Source of the DNA: 66-474 sp051962095
GTDB taxonomy: Bacteria; Pseudomonadota; Gammaproteobacteria; Xanthomonadales; Rhodanobacteraceae
Assembly (NCBI GenBank): GCA_051962095.1
Contig: JBQCCP010000167.1
Location: forward strand, 1-20,221
DNA: 20,221 nucleotides
Direction: 5' to 3'
Made by a program: the position numbers and the translations under genes. The notes below the pieces were generated by a model. The model ran no database searches and was not told the origin of the DNA. It saw only the letters and a program-made list of their open reading frames with translations. Below are positions 8,301 through 14,960 of the stretch, piece by piece; positions within the stretch are counted from its first letter, which is position 1; each line of letters begins with the position of its first letter.

Positions 8301-8343
8301 ATTCGTAATGCGTGGGTCGGGGGTTCGATTCCCTCTTCCGGCA
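8301..8343 (+). other. attachment site (attR-like): 3' half of a tRNA-Thr(CGT) gene
   Basis: The sequence reads as a tRNA from the anticodon loop to the discriminator base. The anticodon loop TTCGTAA spans 8302-8308 with CGT at 8304-8306, and the 3' anticodon strand TGCGT spans 8309-8313. The T stem GGGGG/CCCTC encloses loop TTCGATT (8324-8330). The acceptor 3' strand TTCCGGC (8336-8342) is followed by A8343, and CCA is not encoded. Upstream of 8301 the bases no longer pair with the anticodon strand and there is no D arm, so this is not a complete gene. The layout matches tRNA-Thr(CGT) of gammaproteobacteria. A break in the anticodon loop is a common crossover position for tRNA-targeting integrases. 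The duplicate half, restored in an intact tRNA-Thr, should be at the far left end of the element. Confidence 0.8.
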
Positions 8344-8359
8344 GGTCAGTCACTTCGGG

Positions 8360-8390
8360 AAGGCCCGTTCCCGGAACGGGCCTTTTCGTT
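8360..8390 (+). terminator. intrinsic terminator, probably the native end of the tRNA-Thr transcript
   Basis: A perfect 11-bp stem, A+AGGCCCGTTC pairing with GAACGGGCCT+T, encloses a 3-base CCG loop. The stem's last T belongs to a T-rich tail (TTTTCGTTT). It starts 17 bases after the tRNA 3' end and on the same strand, which indicates that the chromosome side of the junction begins here. Confidence 0.85.
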
Positions 8391-8503
8391 TCCGGCGCCC
8401 CCGGTTTCCGTACCGCGGTTTCGTCGCCACGGACGCTTCTTCACGAATTGGCGACCCGGTGATTGCTAGGTTGGGACGTGGCCATCACACAGGAGTGGTC
8501 GAG

Positions 8504-8935
8504 ATGCCGCGCGGAGACAAATCGGGCTACACCGCCAAGCAGAAGCGGAAAGCCGAGCACATCGAAGAGGGTTACGAGAAGAAGGGCATATCGAAGGACG
8601 AAGCCGAAGAACGCGCCTGGCGAACCGTCAACAAGCAGGACAAGGGCGGCAGGAAATCGGGCCGCGGGCGCAAAAGCTCGTCTGCGAAGAAGTCCGGCAG
8701 CAGCAAGCGTTCCTCATCCCGGAAGTCCGCCAGCAAGAAATCCGGGACGGGCCGGAAGCGTTCCACAGCGAAGAAGTCCGCCCGGAAAGGTACGGCCAGC
8801 AAGAAGTCCGCGGGCAAACGTTCCTCGGGCAGGAAGTCAGCCAGCAAGAAAAGCGCGAGCCGGAAATCCGGCAGTAAACGTTCGACCGCGAAGAAATCCG
8901 GCAGCAGCCGGAAACGTTCGTCCAGCAGGAAATAG
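8504..8935 (+). CDS. small basic protein with histone-H1-like Ser/Lys/Arg tail ('plasmid stabilization protein' type)
   Basis: A 143-residue protein. Residues 1-47 form a short conserved-looking domain (M-P-R-G-D-K-S-G-Y-T ... H-I-E-E-G-Y-E-K-K-G-I-S ... A-E-E-R-A-W-R-T-V-N-K). I recall this domain from proteins loosely named plasmid stabilization proteins in Xanthomonadales and Burkholderia. Residues 48-143 use only Gly, Arg, Lys, Ser, Ala and Thr, like the tail of histone H1 or Pseudomonas AlgP, and would bind nucleic acid non-specifically. AGGAG at 8491-8495 selects the ATG at 8504. The frame stays open upstream to 8312, but that stretch runs through the tRNA and its terminator and is not coding. 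It is convergent with the NRAMP-type gene, 43 bases away. Function is unknown; DNA compaction is a guess. Confidence 0.8.
   Translation: MPRGDKSGYTAKQKRKAEHIEEGYEKKGISKDEAEERAWRTVNKQDKGGRKSGRGRKSSSAKKSGSSKRSSSRKSASKKSGTGRKRSTAKKSARKGTASKKSAGKRSSGRKSASKKSASRKSGSKRSTAKKSGSSRKRSSSRK
8645..8932 (+). repeat. low-complexity coding repeat (AAGAAGTCCG / AGCCGGAAATCC units)
   Basis: The tail of the basic protein consists of irregular repeats of AAGAA(A/G)TCCG, GGAA(A/G)TC(C/A)G and CGTTC(C/G) blocks encoding K-K-S-x and R-K-S-x steps. Such DNA tends to vary in copy number among strains. Confidence 0.7.
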
Positions 8936-8978
8936 ACAAGCGCCTCGGTGGTCGATGCGACAGTTCCGCCCGCGTTGC

Positions 8979-10253
8979 TCAGTGATGCGGCAGCAGCGCG
9001 GTTGCGATCATCACGATCGCGGCTGCGCCCATCACGCCGGTCGCCGCCCAGCTCAGGATCTTGAGCGCAACCGGAATCTGGAACCGCCCCATGGTCTTCC
9101 TGCGGCTGGCGAGCAGCATGATCAGCACCATCAGCGGCACGGCCACCACGCCATTGATCACCGCGCTCCAGAACAGCATCTTGATCGGGTCCATCGGCGT
9201 GAAGCTCAGGCCCATGCCGCCCAGCGTGGCCGCGGCGATGGTGCCGTAGAAGAGTTTCGCGCGTCCGGGTTTTTGTTCGAGCCCGGTGCGCCATTTGAAA
9301 GTCTCGCCGAGCGCGAACGCGGCCGATCCGGCCAGCACCGGAATCGCGAGCAGGCCCGTTCCGATGATGCCGCTGGCAAACAGCAGGAACGCGAACTTGC
9401 CCGCGATCGGTTCCAGCGCCATCGCGGCATCCGCGGACGTGTTGATGTCGGTCTTGCCGTGCGCGTGCAGCACCGCGGCGGCGGCGAGGATGATGCAGAA
9501 CGCCACGAACTCCGACAGCACCAGGCCGACGACCGTGTCGACATAGATGCGCTTCAAGGCGCGCGGTGCTTGCGCCGGCGCGTTTTTCAGGGGTTGGCGC
9601 CGCGATTCGGTCTTGATCTCGTTCGCTTCCTGCGAGCTTTGCCAGAAGAACAGGTAGGGGCTGATGGTGGTGCCCATCACCGCCACGATCGCAACCGCGT
9701 AGGCCGGGCTCAACTTCGCCGTCGGCCAGAACAGCTCCTTCAGCACGCGTAGCCAGGGCACGCGGATCATCAGCACGGTGGCGACGTAGGCGAACAAGCT
9801 GAAGGTGAGCACTTTCAGGATCGGCGTGTAGCGGCCGAACGGAACGAACACCTGCAGCAGTACCGACAGCACCGCCGCGATCGCGGCGTAAAGCGCCGCA
9901 GGTCCGCCCAGCAGCAGTTTCGTGGCCGCGCCGATCGCGCCGATGTCGGCCGACAGATTGATGATGTTGGCGATGGCCAGAAGGATGACCGCCGCCGCGA
10001 CCAGCGGGGTCGGAAATTCGTCACGAAGATTCTTGGCGAGGCCCGCGCCTGTGACCCGGCCGATCCGCGCCGATACCGCCTGGATGCCCACCATCAGCGG
10101 CAACGCCAGCAGCACCGTCCACAGGATGCCGTAGCCGAACTGGGCGCCCACCTGCGAATAGGTGGCGATGCCGCTGGGATCGTCGTCAGCCGCGCCGGTG
10201 ATCAACCCCGCGCCCAGCCGTTTCCACCACGGCGTCTTCCCTGGCTCCGGCAT
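8979..10253 (-). CDS. divergent NRAMP-family metal ion transporter
   Basis: A 424-residue inner-membrane transporter with about 11 predicted helices and a LeuT-type fold. In TM1 the family motif is D-D-D-P-S-G (residues 23-28) instead of the usual D-P-G-N. In TM6 the usual M-P-H is replaced by S198-P199-Y200 (M-G-T-T-I-S-P-Y-L-F-F-W-Q). Loss of the TM6 Met, the soft ligand used by Mn/Fe transporters, means this is probably not a standard MntH. A related group of NRAMP-like proteins carries Mg2+, and this protein may prefer a hard ion. It starts at the ATG at 10251-10253 with AAGGAG (10260-10265) six bases before it. It is a single gene with no obvious partner. The family is clear; the substrate is open. 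Confidence 0.88.
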   Translation of the reverse strand: MPEPGKTPWWKRLGAGLITGAADDDPSGIATYSQVGAQFGYGILWTVLLALPLMVGIQAVSARIGRVTGAGLAKNLRDEFPTPLVAAAVILLAIANIINLSADIGAIGAATKLLLGGPAALYAAIAAVLSVLLQVFVPFGRYTPILKVLTFSLFAYVATVLMIRVPWLRVLKELFWPTAKLSPAYAVAIVAVMGTTISPYLFFWQSSQEANEIKTESRRQPLKNAPAQAPRALKRIYVDTVVGLVLSEFVAFCIILAAAAVLHAHGKTDINTSADAAMALEPIAGKFAFLLFASGIIGTGLLAIPVLAGSAAFALGETFKWRTGLEQKPGRAKLFYGTIAAATLGGMGLSFTPMDPIKMLFWSAVINGVVAVPLMVLIMLLASRRKTMGRFQIPVALKILSWAATGVMGAAAIVMIATALLPHH

Positions 10254-10390
10254 CGCACGCTCCTTGTGTCAGTCAGCTGGAAGTTCGTTTCGCAATGATC
10301 TTCGCCCATCGACCATGAACGGAGGGTGCGATTCACGGCGGCATCACGCCGGCTGCGACGCGGCCCGCTGCGGCTGCAGTCCAGTTCCGC

Positions 10391-11623
10391 TCACACGCTG
10401 CGGGTCGCCACCACCGGTGGCACCGCCGCGGCGCGCAGTGCCGGGCCCAGCACCGCGACTTGGCCGATCACCCACAGCGCGATGGCGCCGATCGGCAGAT
10501 ACGAGAGCGGCAGCCGCGGCGTTTCGTAATGGGTCATCAGCAGCAGGCTCAAGCCGTACGCCAGTGCCATGCCCGCCACGGTGCCGAAGGTGACGATCAG
10601 GAAATTTTCGGTCTGGAAGTAACGCAGGATGTCGGTGCGCGTGGCGCCGAGCGCGCGCCGGATCCCGATCTGCTTGCGCCGCTGCGCCACCCAGAAACTC
10701 GCGAGTCCCACGATGCCCAGGCCGGTCACCAGCAGCACCGCCGCGATCACGCCCACGAGAATGGCGGCCATCGCGCGATCGTCCTGGAAGTAATCGCTGC
10801 GGATTTCATCGTAGGTGCGCGTGTGCGAGATCACGCGGGCGGGATCGGTGCGTTCCAGCGCCGTGACCGCGGCGGCGAGCACGCGCTGCCGGTCCTGTGG
10901 GCGGGTTCGGATCAGATAGCTCTGGTCCTTGTCCGCGCCCATGTGCAATGGAATGATCATCGAGTATTGCGCGGTCGCGGTGTGGTAGGCGTTGGCGCGC
11001 GCCAGCGTCGCGACCACGCCCACCACGCGAAAGCTCGCGGTGGGCGCCAGCCAGATCAATTTGCCCAACGGGTTTTGTTGCGGCCACAGGCGCGTGGCCA
11101 GCGCCTGGCTGACGAGCATCGGCATCGGAAAGCCCTTGCCGCTGCCATCGGCGAGCGACTTCAGCACGACGTCGGCATCGACGTAGTCGTCGGGCTCCAG
11201 TGCGCGCCCGGCAACGAGATGCAAGCCGAGCGTCGGCACCAGGTTTTCGGCGAAGTATTCGGCTGCGCTCAACGTCGGATGCGGCTGGGTGGGCGAGAGC
11301 ATCACGTTGCCGTTCGAAGACGAACCACCGAACGGCACCTGGTTCGACATGCCCACCGCGAGCACGCCCGGAATCTGGCGCAGCGTCGCGAGGTCCTCCT
11401 GCGCCCGTGCGTAGCGGTCGGCGGGCGGCGCGATCGGTGCCTGCTGGATCTGCACCAGTTCGTGTTCGGCGATGCCGCTGGGCATGTCCATGTGCTGCAG
11501 GCGCTGCGTGATCAGGAATACGCCGTTGCACACGATCGCGCAGGTCAGCGCGATTTCCAGCACCAGCAGCCACAGGATCACCTTGTGCCGGCGCAAGGTC
11601 GCGAGGATGGGCAGGACGTCCAT
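10391..11623 (-). CDS. MacB/FtsX-type ABC transporter permease (second of pair)
   Basis: A 410-residue permease. TM1 (about residues 14-37) is followed by a large periplasmic MacB-type domain, with V-L-A-V-G-M-S-N-Q-V-P-F-G-G, A-G-R-A-L-E-P-D-D and L-V-S-Q-A-L-A-T-R-L-W-P. A C-terminal FtsX domain has three helices and the coupling motif Q-I-G-I-R-R-A-L-G-A-T (about 315). Proteins of this class move substrates or mechanical signals across the envelope with an ATPase partner. The ATG begins one base after the upstream permease stop (TGA-C-ATG), so the two are translationally coupled. No ATP-binding subunit gene is present on either side in this window. The family is certain; the substrate is unknown. 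Confidence 0.9.
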   Translation of the reverse strand: MDVLPILATLRRHKVILWLLVLEIALTCAIVCNGVFLITQRLQHMDMPSGIAEHELVQIQQAPIAPPADRYARAQEDLATLRQIPGVLAVGMSNQVPFGGSSSNGNVMLSPTQPHPTLSAAEYFAENLVPTLGLHLVAGRALEPDDYVDADVVLKSLADGSGKGFPMPMLVSQALATRLWPQQNPLGKLIWLAPTASFRVVGVVATLARANAYHTATAQYSMIIPLHMGADKDQSYLIRTRPQDRQRVLAAAVTALERTDPARVISHTRTYDEIRSDYFQDDRAMAAILVGVIAAVLLVTGLGIVGLASFWVAQRRKQIGIRRALGATRTDILRYFQTENFLIVTFGTVAGMALAYGLSLLLMTHYETPRLPLSYLPIGAIALWVIGQVAVLGPALRAAAVPPVVATRSV

Positions 11624-11624
11624 G

Positions 11625-12935
11625 TCAGTTGCTCTTCAGGTGGAAAGCCGGCGCGACATTGCAGGCGCGCAAGGCCGGGAACATGCCCGCCAGCAGGCTG
11701 GCGCCGAGTGCCAGCGCGAACGTCACCACCAGCATCGCCGGATCGAGATGCGCAAGCGCCGCGTAATCGGAGGGCCGCCGCCGTACCAGCCACAATCCGA
11801 ACAGCGCCAGCAGCAAGCCACCCGCGCCGCCCGCGATTCCGACCAGCCCCGACTCGGTCAGCAGTTGCGCGAACAGAGTGCGCTTGGCCGCGCCCATCGC
11901 ACGGCGCACGCTCAATTCGCCCGCACGGCGCATGAACTTCGCCAGCATCAGTCCCACGGTGTTGACCAGGCACACCAGCAGGAATCCGAACGCGAGCCAT
12001 GCCTGCAGGCGCACGTCGCTCGGCACCACGCCGTTGTAGTCGAGCCACTGCATCAGGTCGGGCAAGCGCACGTTCGGCGCGCGCTCGAAACGGCCCAGTG
12101 CCCGCTGTTCCTCGGAGTAGTGGACGAGGAACTGTTTGTACGCCGCAGCTTTGGCCGGGCTGTCCAGTTCCACCCAGAATTGCAGCCACGCGCACGTCGC
12201 CGAAGGGTAGGGGCCGCCCTCCACGCCGCCGGTGCCGTTGGCCCAGCAATCGTTGGAGCCGTTGTAGTCGAAGTGCAGTTCCAGCGCAGTCTGCAGCGGC
12301 ATGAACACCTGTTCGTAATAATCGTACGAGCCGGTGGTAAGGTCGTAGAAATGCGGATTCGGGCGCCAGGTGTCGAGCACGCCGACGATGCGGAACGTGG
12401 TGCCGCCGATGCGTAGCGTGCGATCCACGCTGTCGGCACCATTGAACAATCTCTCGTCGAGCTTGCGGGTGATCACCACGTCGCGCGCATGCGCTTCGTC
12501 GCCGGCGTCCGTCCAGCCATGGCCGTACAGGAATGGCGCGTCGAACATCGCGAAGAAGTCCGCAGTGGTGTAGCGCGCCTCCACGTAAAACGGATCCAGT
12601 GTGGAGGAGGCCGGCTGGATCGGCACCGCGCCGCCCTTCATCAGCGCCTGCCGATCCGCACGCCCGGCGCGCAGCAGGTTCATGCCGTCGATCAGCGTCA
12701 CCTGTTCCGGCGGCAGGTTGCCCGGCATCATGCCGCGAGCGTCCTGCGGATCGATCTGCGGGTAATACAACTCGGCGCTCTTGCCGGGCAGTGGATCGCC
12801 GGACAGCACATGCAGCACCGTCAAGGCCGTCATGCACGCGCCGATCCCGACCGCGATCGACAGCACCATCAGCGTGGTCAGCACCTTGTTCCGCTTCAGG
12901 CTGCGCAGCGCGATGTCGAGGTGGTAGGCGAACAT
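11625..12935 (-). CDS. MacB/FtsX-type ABC transporter permease (first of pair)
   Basis: About 436 residues from M-F-A-Y-H-L-D-I-A-L-R-S-L-K-R-N-K. TM1 spans about residues 18-42. A periplasmic MacB domain follows, containing several Trp/Tyr-rich stretches. The FtsX domain has the coupling motif E-L-S-V-R-R-A-M-G-A-A and three C-terminal helices. An in-frame ATG at 12957-12959 would add 8 residues, but it lies only about 5 bases from the start point predicted by the sigma-54 promoter at 12976-12990. The ATG at 12933-12935 is therefore preferred. It forms an operon with the second permease (1-base gap). The adjacent upstream gene is an isochorismatase-like hydrolase rather than the usual ATPase or membrane-fusion gene, so the partner must be encoded elsewhere. 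Confidence 0.88.
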   Translation of the reverse strand: MFAYHLDIALRSLKRNKVLTTLMVLSIAVGIGACMTALTVLHVLSGDPLPGKSAELYYPQIDPQDARGMMPGNLPPEQVTLIDGMNLLRAGRADRQALMKGGAVPIQPASSTLDPFYVEARYTTADFFAMFDAPFLYGHGWTDAGDEAHARDVVITRKLDERLFNGADSVDRTLRIGGTTFRIVGVLDTWRPNPHFYDLTTGSYDYYEQVFMPLQTALELHFDYNGSNDCWANGTGGVEGGPYPSATCAWLQFWVELDSPAKAAAYKQFLVHYSEEQRALGRFERAPNVRLPDLMQWLDYNGVVPSDVRLQAWLAFGFLLVCLVNTVGLMLAKFMRRAGELSVRRAMGAAKRTLFAQLLTESGLVGIAGGAGGLLLALFGLWLVRRRPSDYAALAHLDPAMLVVTFALALGASLLAGMFPALRACNVAPAFHLKSN

Positions 12936-12975
12936 GAGCGGGTCCCGGGCGACCAGCATGACCAGGCTGGACGTC

Positions 12976-12990
12976 GCAAGAACGGTGCCA
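12976..12990 (-). promoter_or_regulatory. sigma-54 (RpoN) -24/-12 promoter of the permease operon
   Basis: On the minus strand the bases read TGGCACC-GTTC-TTGC. This matches the consensus TGGCACG-N4-TTGC at every element position except one. The GG and GC pairs have the correct spacing. Transcription would start near 12964, giving an untranslated leader of about 30 bases before the ATG at 12935. Palindromic enhancer-like sites lie about 100 bases upstream, as this class of promoter requires. Confidence 0.75.
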
Positions 12991-13050
12991 GCCGGGCGGC
13001 CGGCATTCCGCCCGGCGATTCAAGCACTTCGCGCGAGCCGTGGTGCGGCG

Positions 13051-13092
13051 AAAGTGTCCGCGGACACTTTTGCGTGGACCGCGGACAGTCCA
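13051..13092 (-). promoter_or_regulatory. two tandem enhancer-like sites (TGTCCGCGGACA type) upstream of the sigma-54 promoter
   Basis: Bases 13051-13070 are a perfect 20-bp palindrome (AAAGTGTCCG and its complement). A second, degenerate copy of the core, CCGCGGACA, lies at 13079-13087 against 13058-13066 in the first. The spacing is 21 bp, two helical turns, so two dimers would sit on the same DNA face. Perfect palindromes about 100 bp upstream of a -24/-12 promoter are typical binding sites of NtrC-family activators. The regulator is not encoded in the window. A palindrome with no loop and no U-run is a poor terminator. Confidence 0.6.
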
Positions 13093-13108
13093 TGTGATCT
13101 TCCGCCTG

Positions 13109-13693
13109 TCAGCGTTCGAGCACGGGCGCGACGCTCCCTCCAAGCACTTCGCTGATGTGGTCGAGCGCACGCTGGTTGCGTTTCGGCGTGATTGATGCGG
13201 TCGTGTCCGCCGGCACCCACAATTCGAAATCGCGCATGTGCGCGTCCATCGCGGTGATCAGCACGCACTGGTCGCCGGCCACGCCCGCCAGCACCAGGCG
13301 CTTCACCTTCAGATGTTCCAGCAAGGCCGGCAAGGGCGTCTGGAAGAAACCCGACTGGCCGGGCTTCAGCACAAAGTAGTCGCTGTCGCGCGGCGACAGT
13401 TGCTCCGCGATGGCGGCGCCGGGCGCGCCGTTGCGGCGGCAGTAATCGATCACCTGATCGAAGTTGGAGCGCCAGCGCCCGAAGTTGTCGTTCACGTGGA
13501 TCACCGGCCGCTGCGCGGCGTCGGCGCGGCGGCGCAGCGCGTCGATGGCCTCGACCACCGGCGGCATCTGTTCGAGCAGTTGATCACTGCCCGGGAATGC
13601 GAAATCGTTGATCACGTCGATGATCAACACCGCGCTATCGGCGAGCCTGCTGTCGTCAAGCCCGCTGTCGTCACGCATGTTGTCGGCGCCCAT
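13109..13693 (-). CDS. isochorismatase-family cysteine hydrolase
   Basis: A 194-residue soluble hydrolase of the isochorismatase-like superfamily, whose members act on amides or vinyl ethers (nicotinamidase, ureidoacrylate and similar). The triad residues are Asp26 (L-I-I-D-V-I-N-D-F), Lys110 (F-V-L-K-P-G-Q-S-G-F) and Cys143 (G-V-A-G-D-Q-C-V-L), with the usual cis-peptide segment before the Cys. The start at 13691-13693 is supported by AAGGA at 13702-13706 on the opposite strand. It lies 85 bases downstream of the sugar operon and could be its last gene or separate. The substrate cannot be assigned. The extra N-terminal ~18 residues are acidic and not conserved. Confidence 0.88.
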   Translation of the reverse strand: MGADNMRDDSGLDDSRLADSAVLIIDVINDFAFPGSDQLLEQMPPVVEAIDALRRRADAAQRPVIHVNDNFGRWRSNFDQVIDYCRRNGAPGAAIAEQLSPRDSDYFVLKPGQSGFFQTPLPALLEHLKVKRLVLAGVAGDQCVLITAMDAHMRDFELWVPADTTASITPKRNQRALDHISEVLGGSVAPVLER

Positions 13694-13778
13694 GGCGATC
13701 GTCCTTGTCTGCCAGATCGCATCCTTGCCGTACGCGCGTGTGCGCGACGTGATTCCGCGTCTGTCAGTAACGGCGCGA

Positions 13779-14960
13779 TCAGCCCACCACGTTCAGCACT
13801 TCGTAGCACGCGCCCATGTTGTGGTAGTCGGTCTTGCCGGCCGGGCTTTTCTCGTCGTCGTACTTGCGGCCGTCGCGTGTGAGAATCCGGTACCAGCCGC
13901 CGTATTCGTGATCGACGAAATGCGCCCACGCGTATTCCCACAGGCGCCGGTACCAGTCCCAGTATTTTCCCTCGCCGGTGCGCGTCGCCAGCAGCGCAGC
14001 GCAGGCCAGCGATTCGGCCTGCACCCAGTGGTATTTGTCATCGTCGCAGATCGAACCATCCGGCGCGAAGCCGTAGCACAGCCCGCCGTATCGATCATCC
14101 CAGGCGCGCATGACCGCGGTGTCGAACAGGTGCCGTGCGGTCGGCAGCAGCCAGTCCGCATCGCGATGGCGCGCCATGATCAAAAGCAACTTCGCCCATT
14201 CGGTCTGGTGGCCCGGCTGGAAACCCCACGGACGGAACAGGTCCCTGGGATTGTCCTTGTGGTATTCCCAGTCGATTTCCCAGTTCTCGTCATAGTGCTC
14301 CCATACGAGCCGGTCGGCTTTCGCCGCCTGGCGTCGCGTCATGTGATCGGCGAGCACGTACGCGCGATCCAGCCAGCGTTGCTCGCGGCTGGCCTCGAAT
14401 GCGGTCAGCATCGCCTCACACATGTGCATGTTGGCGTTCTGGCCGCGGTACGTGGAGAAATTCCAGTTCGCAGCGGCTTCGTCGCGATACAAGCCGGCGT
14501 CGGCATCCCAGTAACGTGTCTCCAGAAGGTTCCAGTGCTCCTCCATCCACGCCGCCGCATCAACGATGCCGGCCATGCGCGCGTGGGCATACGCGACCAG
14601 CACGAAGGCAGCGCCATAGCAATGATTGGTGGTGTCTTCGGGTTTGCCGTCGCGCAACGTCCACGCGTAGCCACCGGTTGCCGGGTTCCGGTGCGCGTCG
14701 CGGATGAAAGACACGCAATGCCGTGCGCCTTCGAAATATTCGGCGCCGCCGAAGGCGCGCGCGTACATCGCGTAATCGAACACGAAGCGCGCGCTCGAGA
14801 CGAGGTGGCGGTGCGAGCGGTCGTAGATCGTGCCGTCGTCCTTGTAGTAATCGAAGCAGCCGCCGGCCGGATCGAGGCAGTGTGGATGGTAGAACGCCAT
14901 CGTGTCGCGAATGTGCCGGCGCAGGAAATCGGGCGAACGGAAATCGGGAAAGTCGCTCAT
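13779..14960 (-). CDS. AGE-family sugar isomerase/epimerase (probable D-mannose isomerase)
   Basis: A 393-residue alpha6/alpha6-barrel enzyme of the N-acylglucosamine 2-epimerase superfamily. Three histidines typical of the active site are seen: His251 (Q-P-G-H-Q-T-E-W-A-K), His311 (K-Y-H-W-V-Q-A-E) and His380 (D-Y-H-N-M-G-A-C-Y-E-V-L). Members interconvert mannose and fructose (ManI/YihS type), GlcNAc and ManNAc, or cellobiose and its epimer. Because the preceding gene is a fructokinase and the one before a hexose permease, mannose to fructose is the most economical reading. The ATG overlaps the fructokinase stop (ATGA at 14957-14960), which fixes the start over a longer in-frame extension that overlaps the kinase gene. 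Confidence 0.88.
   Translation of the reverse strand: MSDFPDFRSPDFLRRHIRDTMAFYHPHCLDPAGGCFDYYKDDGTIYDRSHRHLVSSARFVFDYAMYARAFGGAEYFEGARHCVSFIRDAHRNPATGGYAWTLRDGKPEDTTNHCYGAAFVLVAYAHARMAGIVDAAAWMEEHWNLLETRYWDADAGLYRDEAAANWNFSTYRGQNANMHMCEAMLTAFEASREQRWLDRAYVLADHMTRRQAAKADRLVWEHYDENWEIDWEYHKDNPRDLFRPWGFQPGHQTEWAKLLLIMARHRDADWLLPTARHLFDTAVMRAWDDRYGGLCYGFAPDGSICDDDKYHWVQAESLACAALLATRTGEGKYWDWYRRLWEYAWAHFVDHEYGGWYRILTRDGRKYDDEKSPAGKTDYHNMGACYEVLNVVG

Larger units (their letters stand above)
1..8343. mobile_element. right-hand part of an integrative element (genomic island) in tRNA-Thr(CGT)
   Basis: Three things define the right end: an apparently intact tyrosine recombinase gene (7126-8214), the 3' half of a tRNA-Thr gene directly beyond it (8301-8343), and a change in base composition. 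For example, line 1141-1200 counts 31/60 G+C, while line 9421-9480 counts 42/60. The tRNA half is followed by a strong terminator, as expected for the native end of the interrupted tRNA transcript, so the element must lie to the left. Its cargo here is the lasso-peptide sigma/anti-sigma/receptor/isopeptidase set and the end of a second isopeptidase. I saw no second attachment site within 1-7125, so the left end is probably outside the window. That all cargo belongs to one element is inference. Confidence 0.65.

Noticed and set aside
8270..8343. A complete tRNA-Thr gene
   Set aside because: Only the 3' half pairs as a tRNA. The bases before 8301 give no D arm, no acceptor 5' strand and no anticodon 5' strand.
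8463..9752. Long plus-strand Arg-rich frame
   Set aside because: It is a shadow over the basic protein and antisense to the NRAMP gene, typical of G+C-rich DNA.
13051..13070. The 20-bp palindrome as a terminator of the isochorismatase-like gene
   Set aside because: A perfect palindrome leaves no loop, and no U-run follows on the minus strand. Its distance from the sigma-54 promoter fits a protein-binding site better.
10460..13097. Long plus-strand frames antisense to the two permeases
   Set aside because: Composition is His/Arg/Gln-rich with no motif, and the minus-strand genes account for the region.
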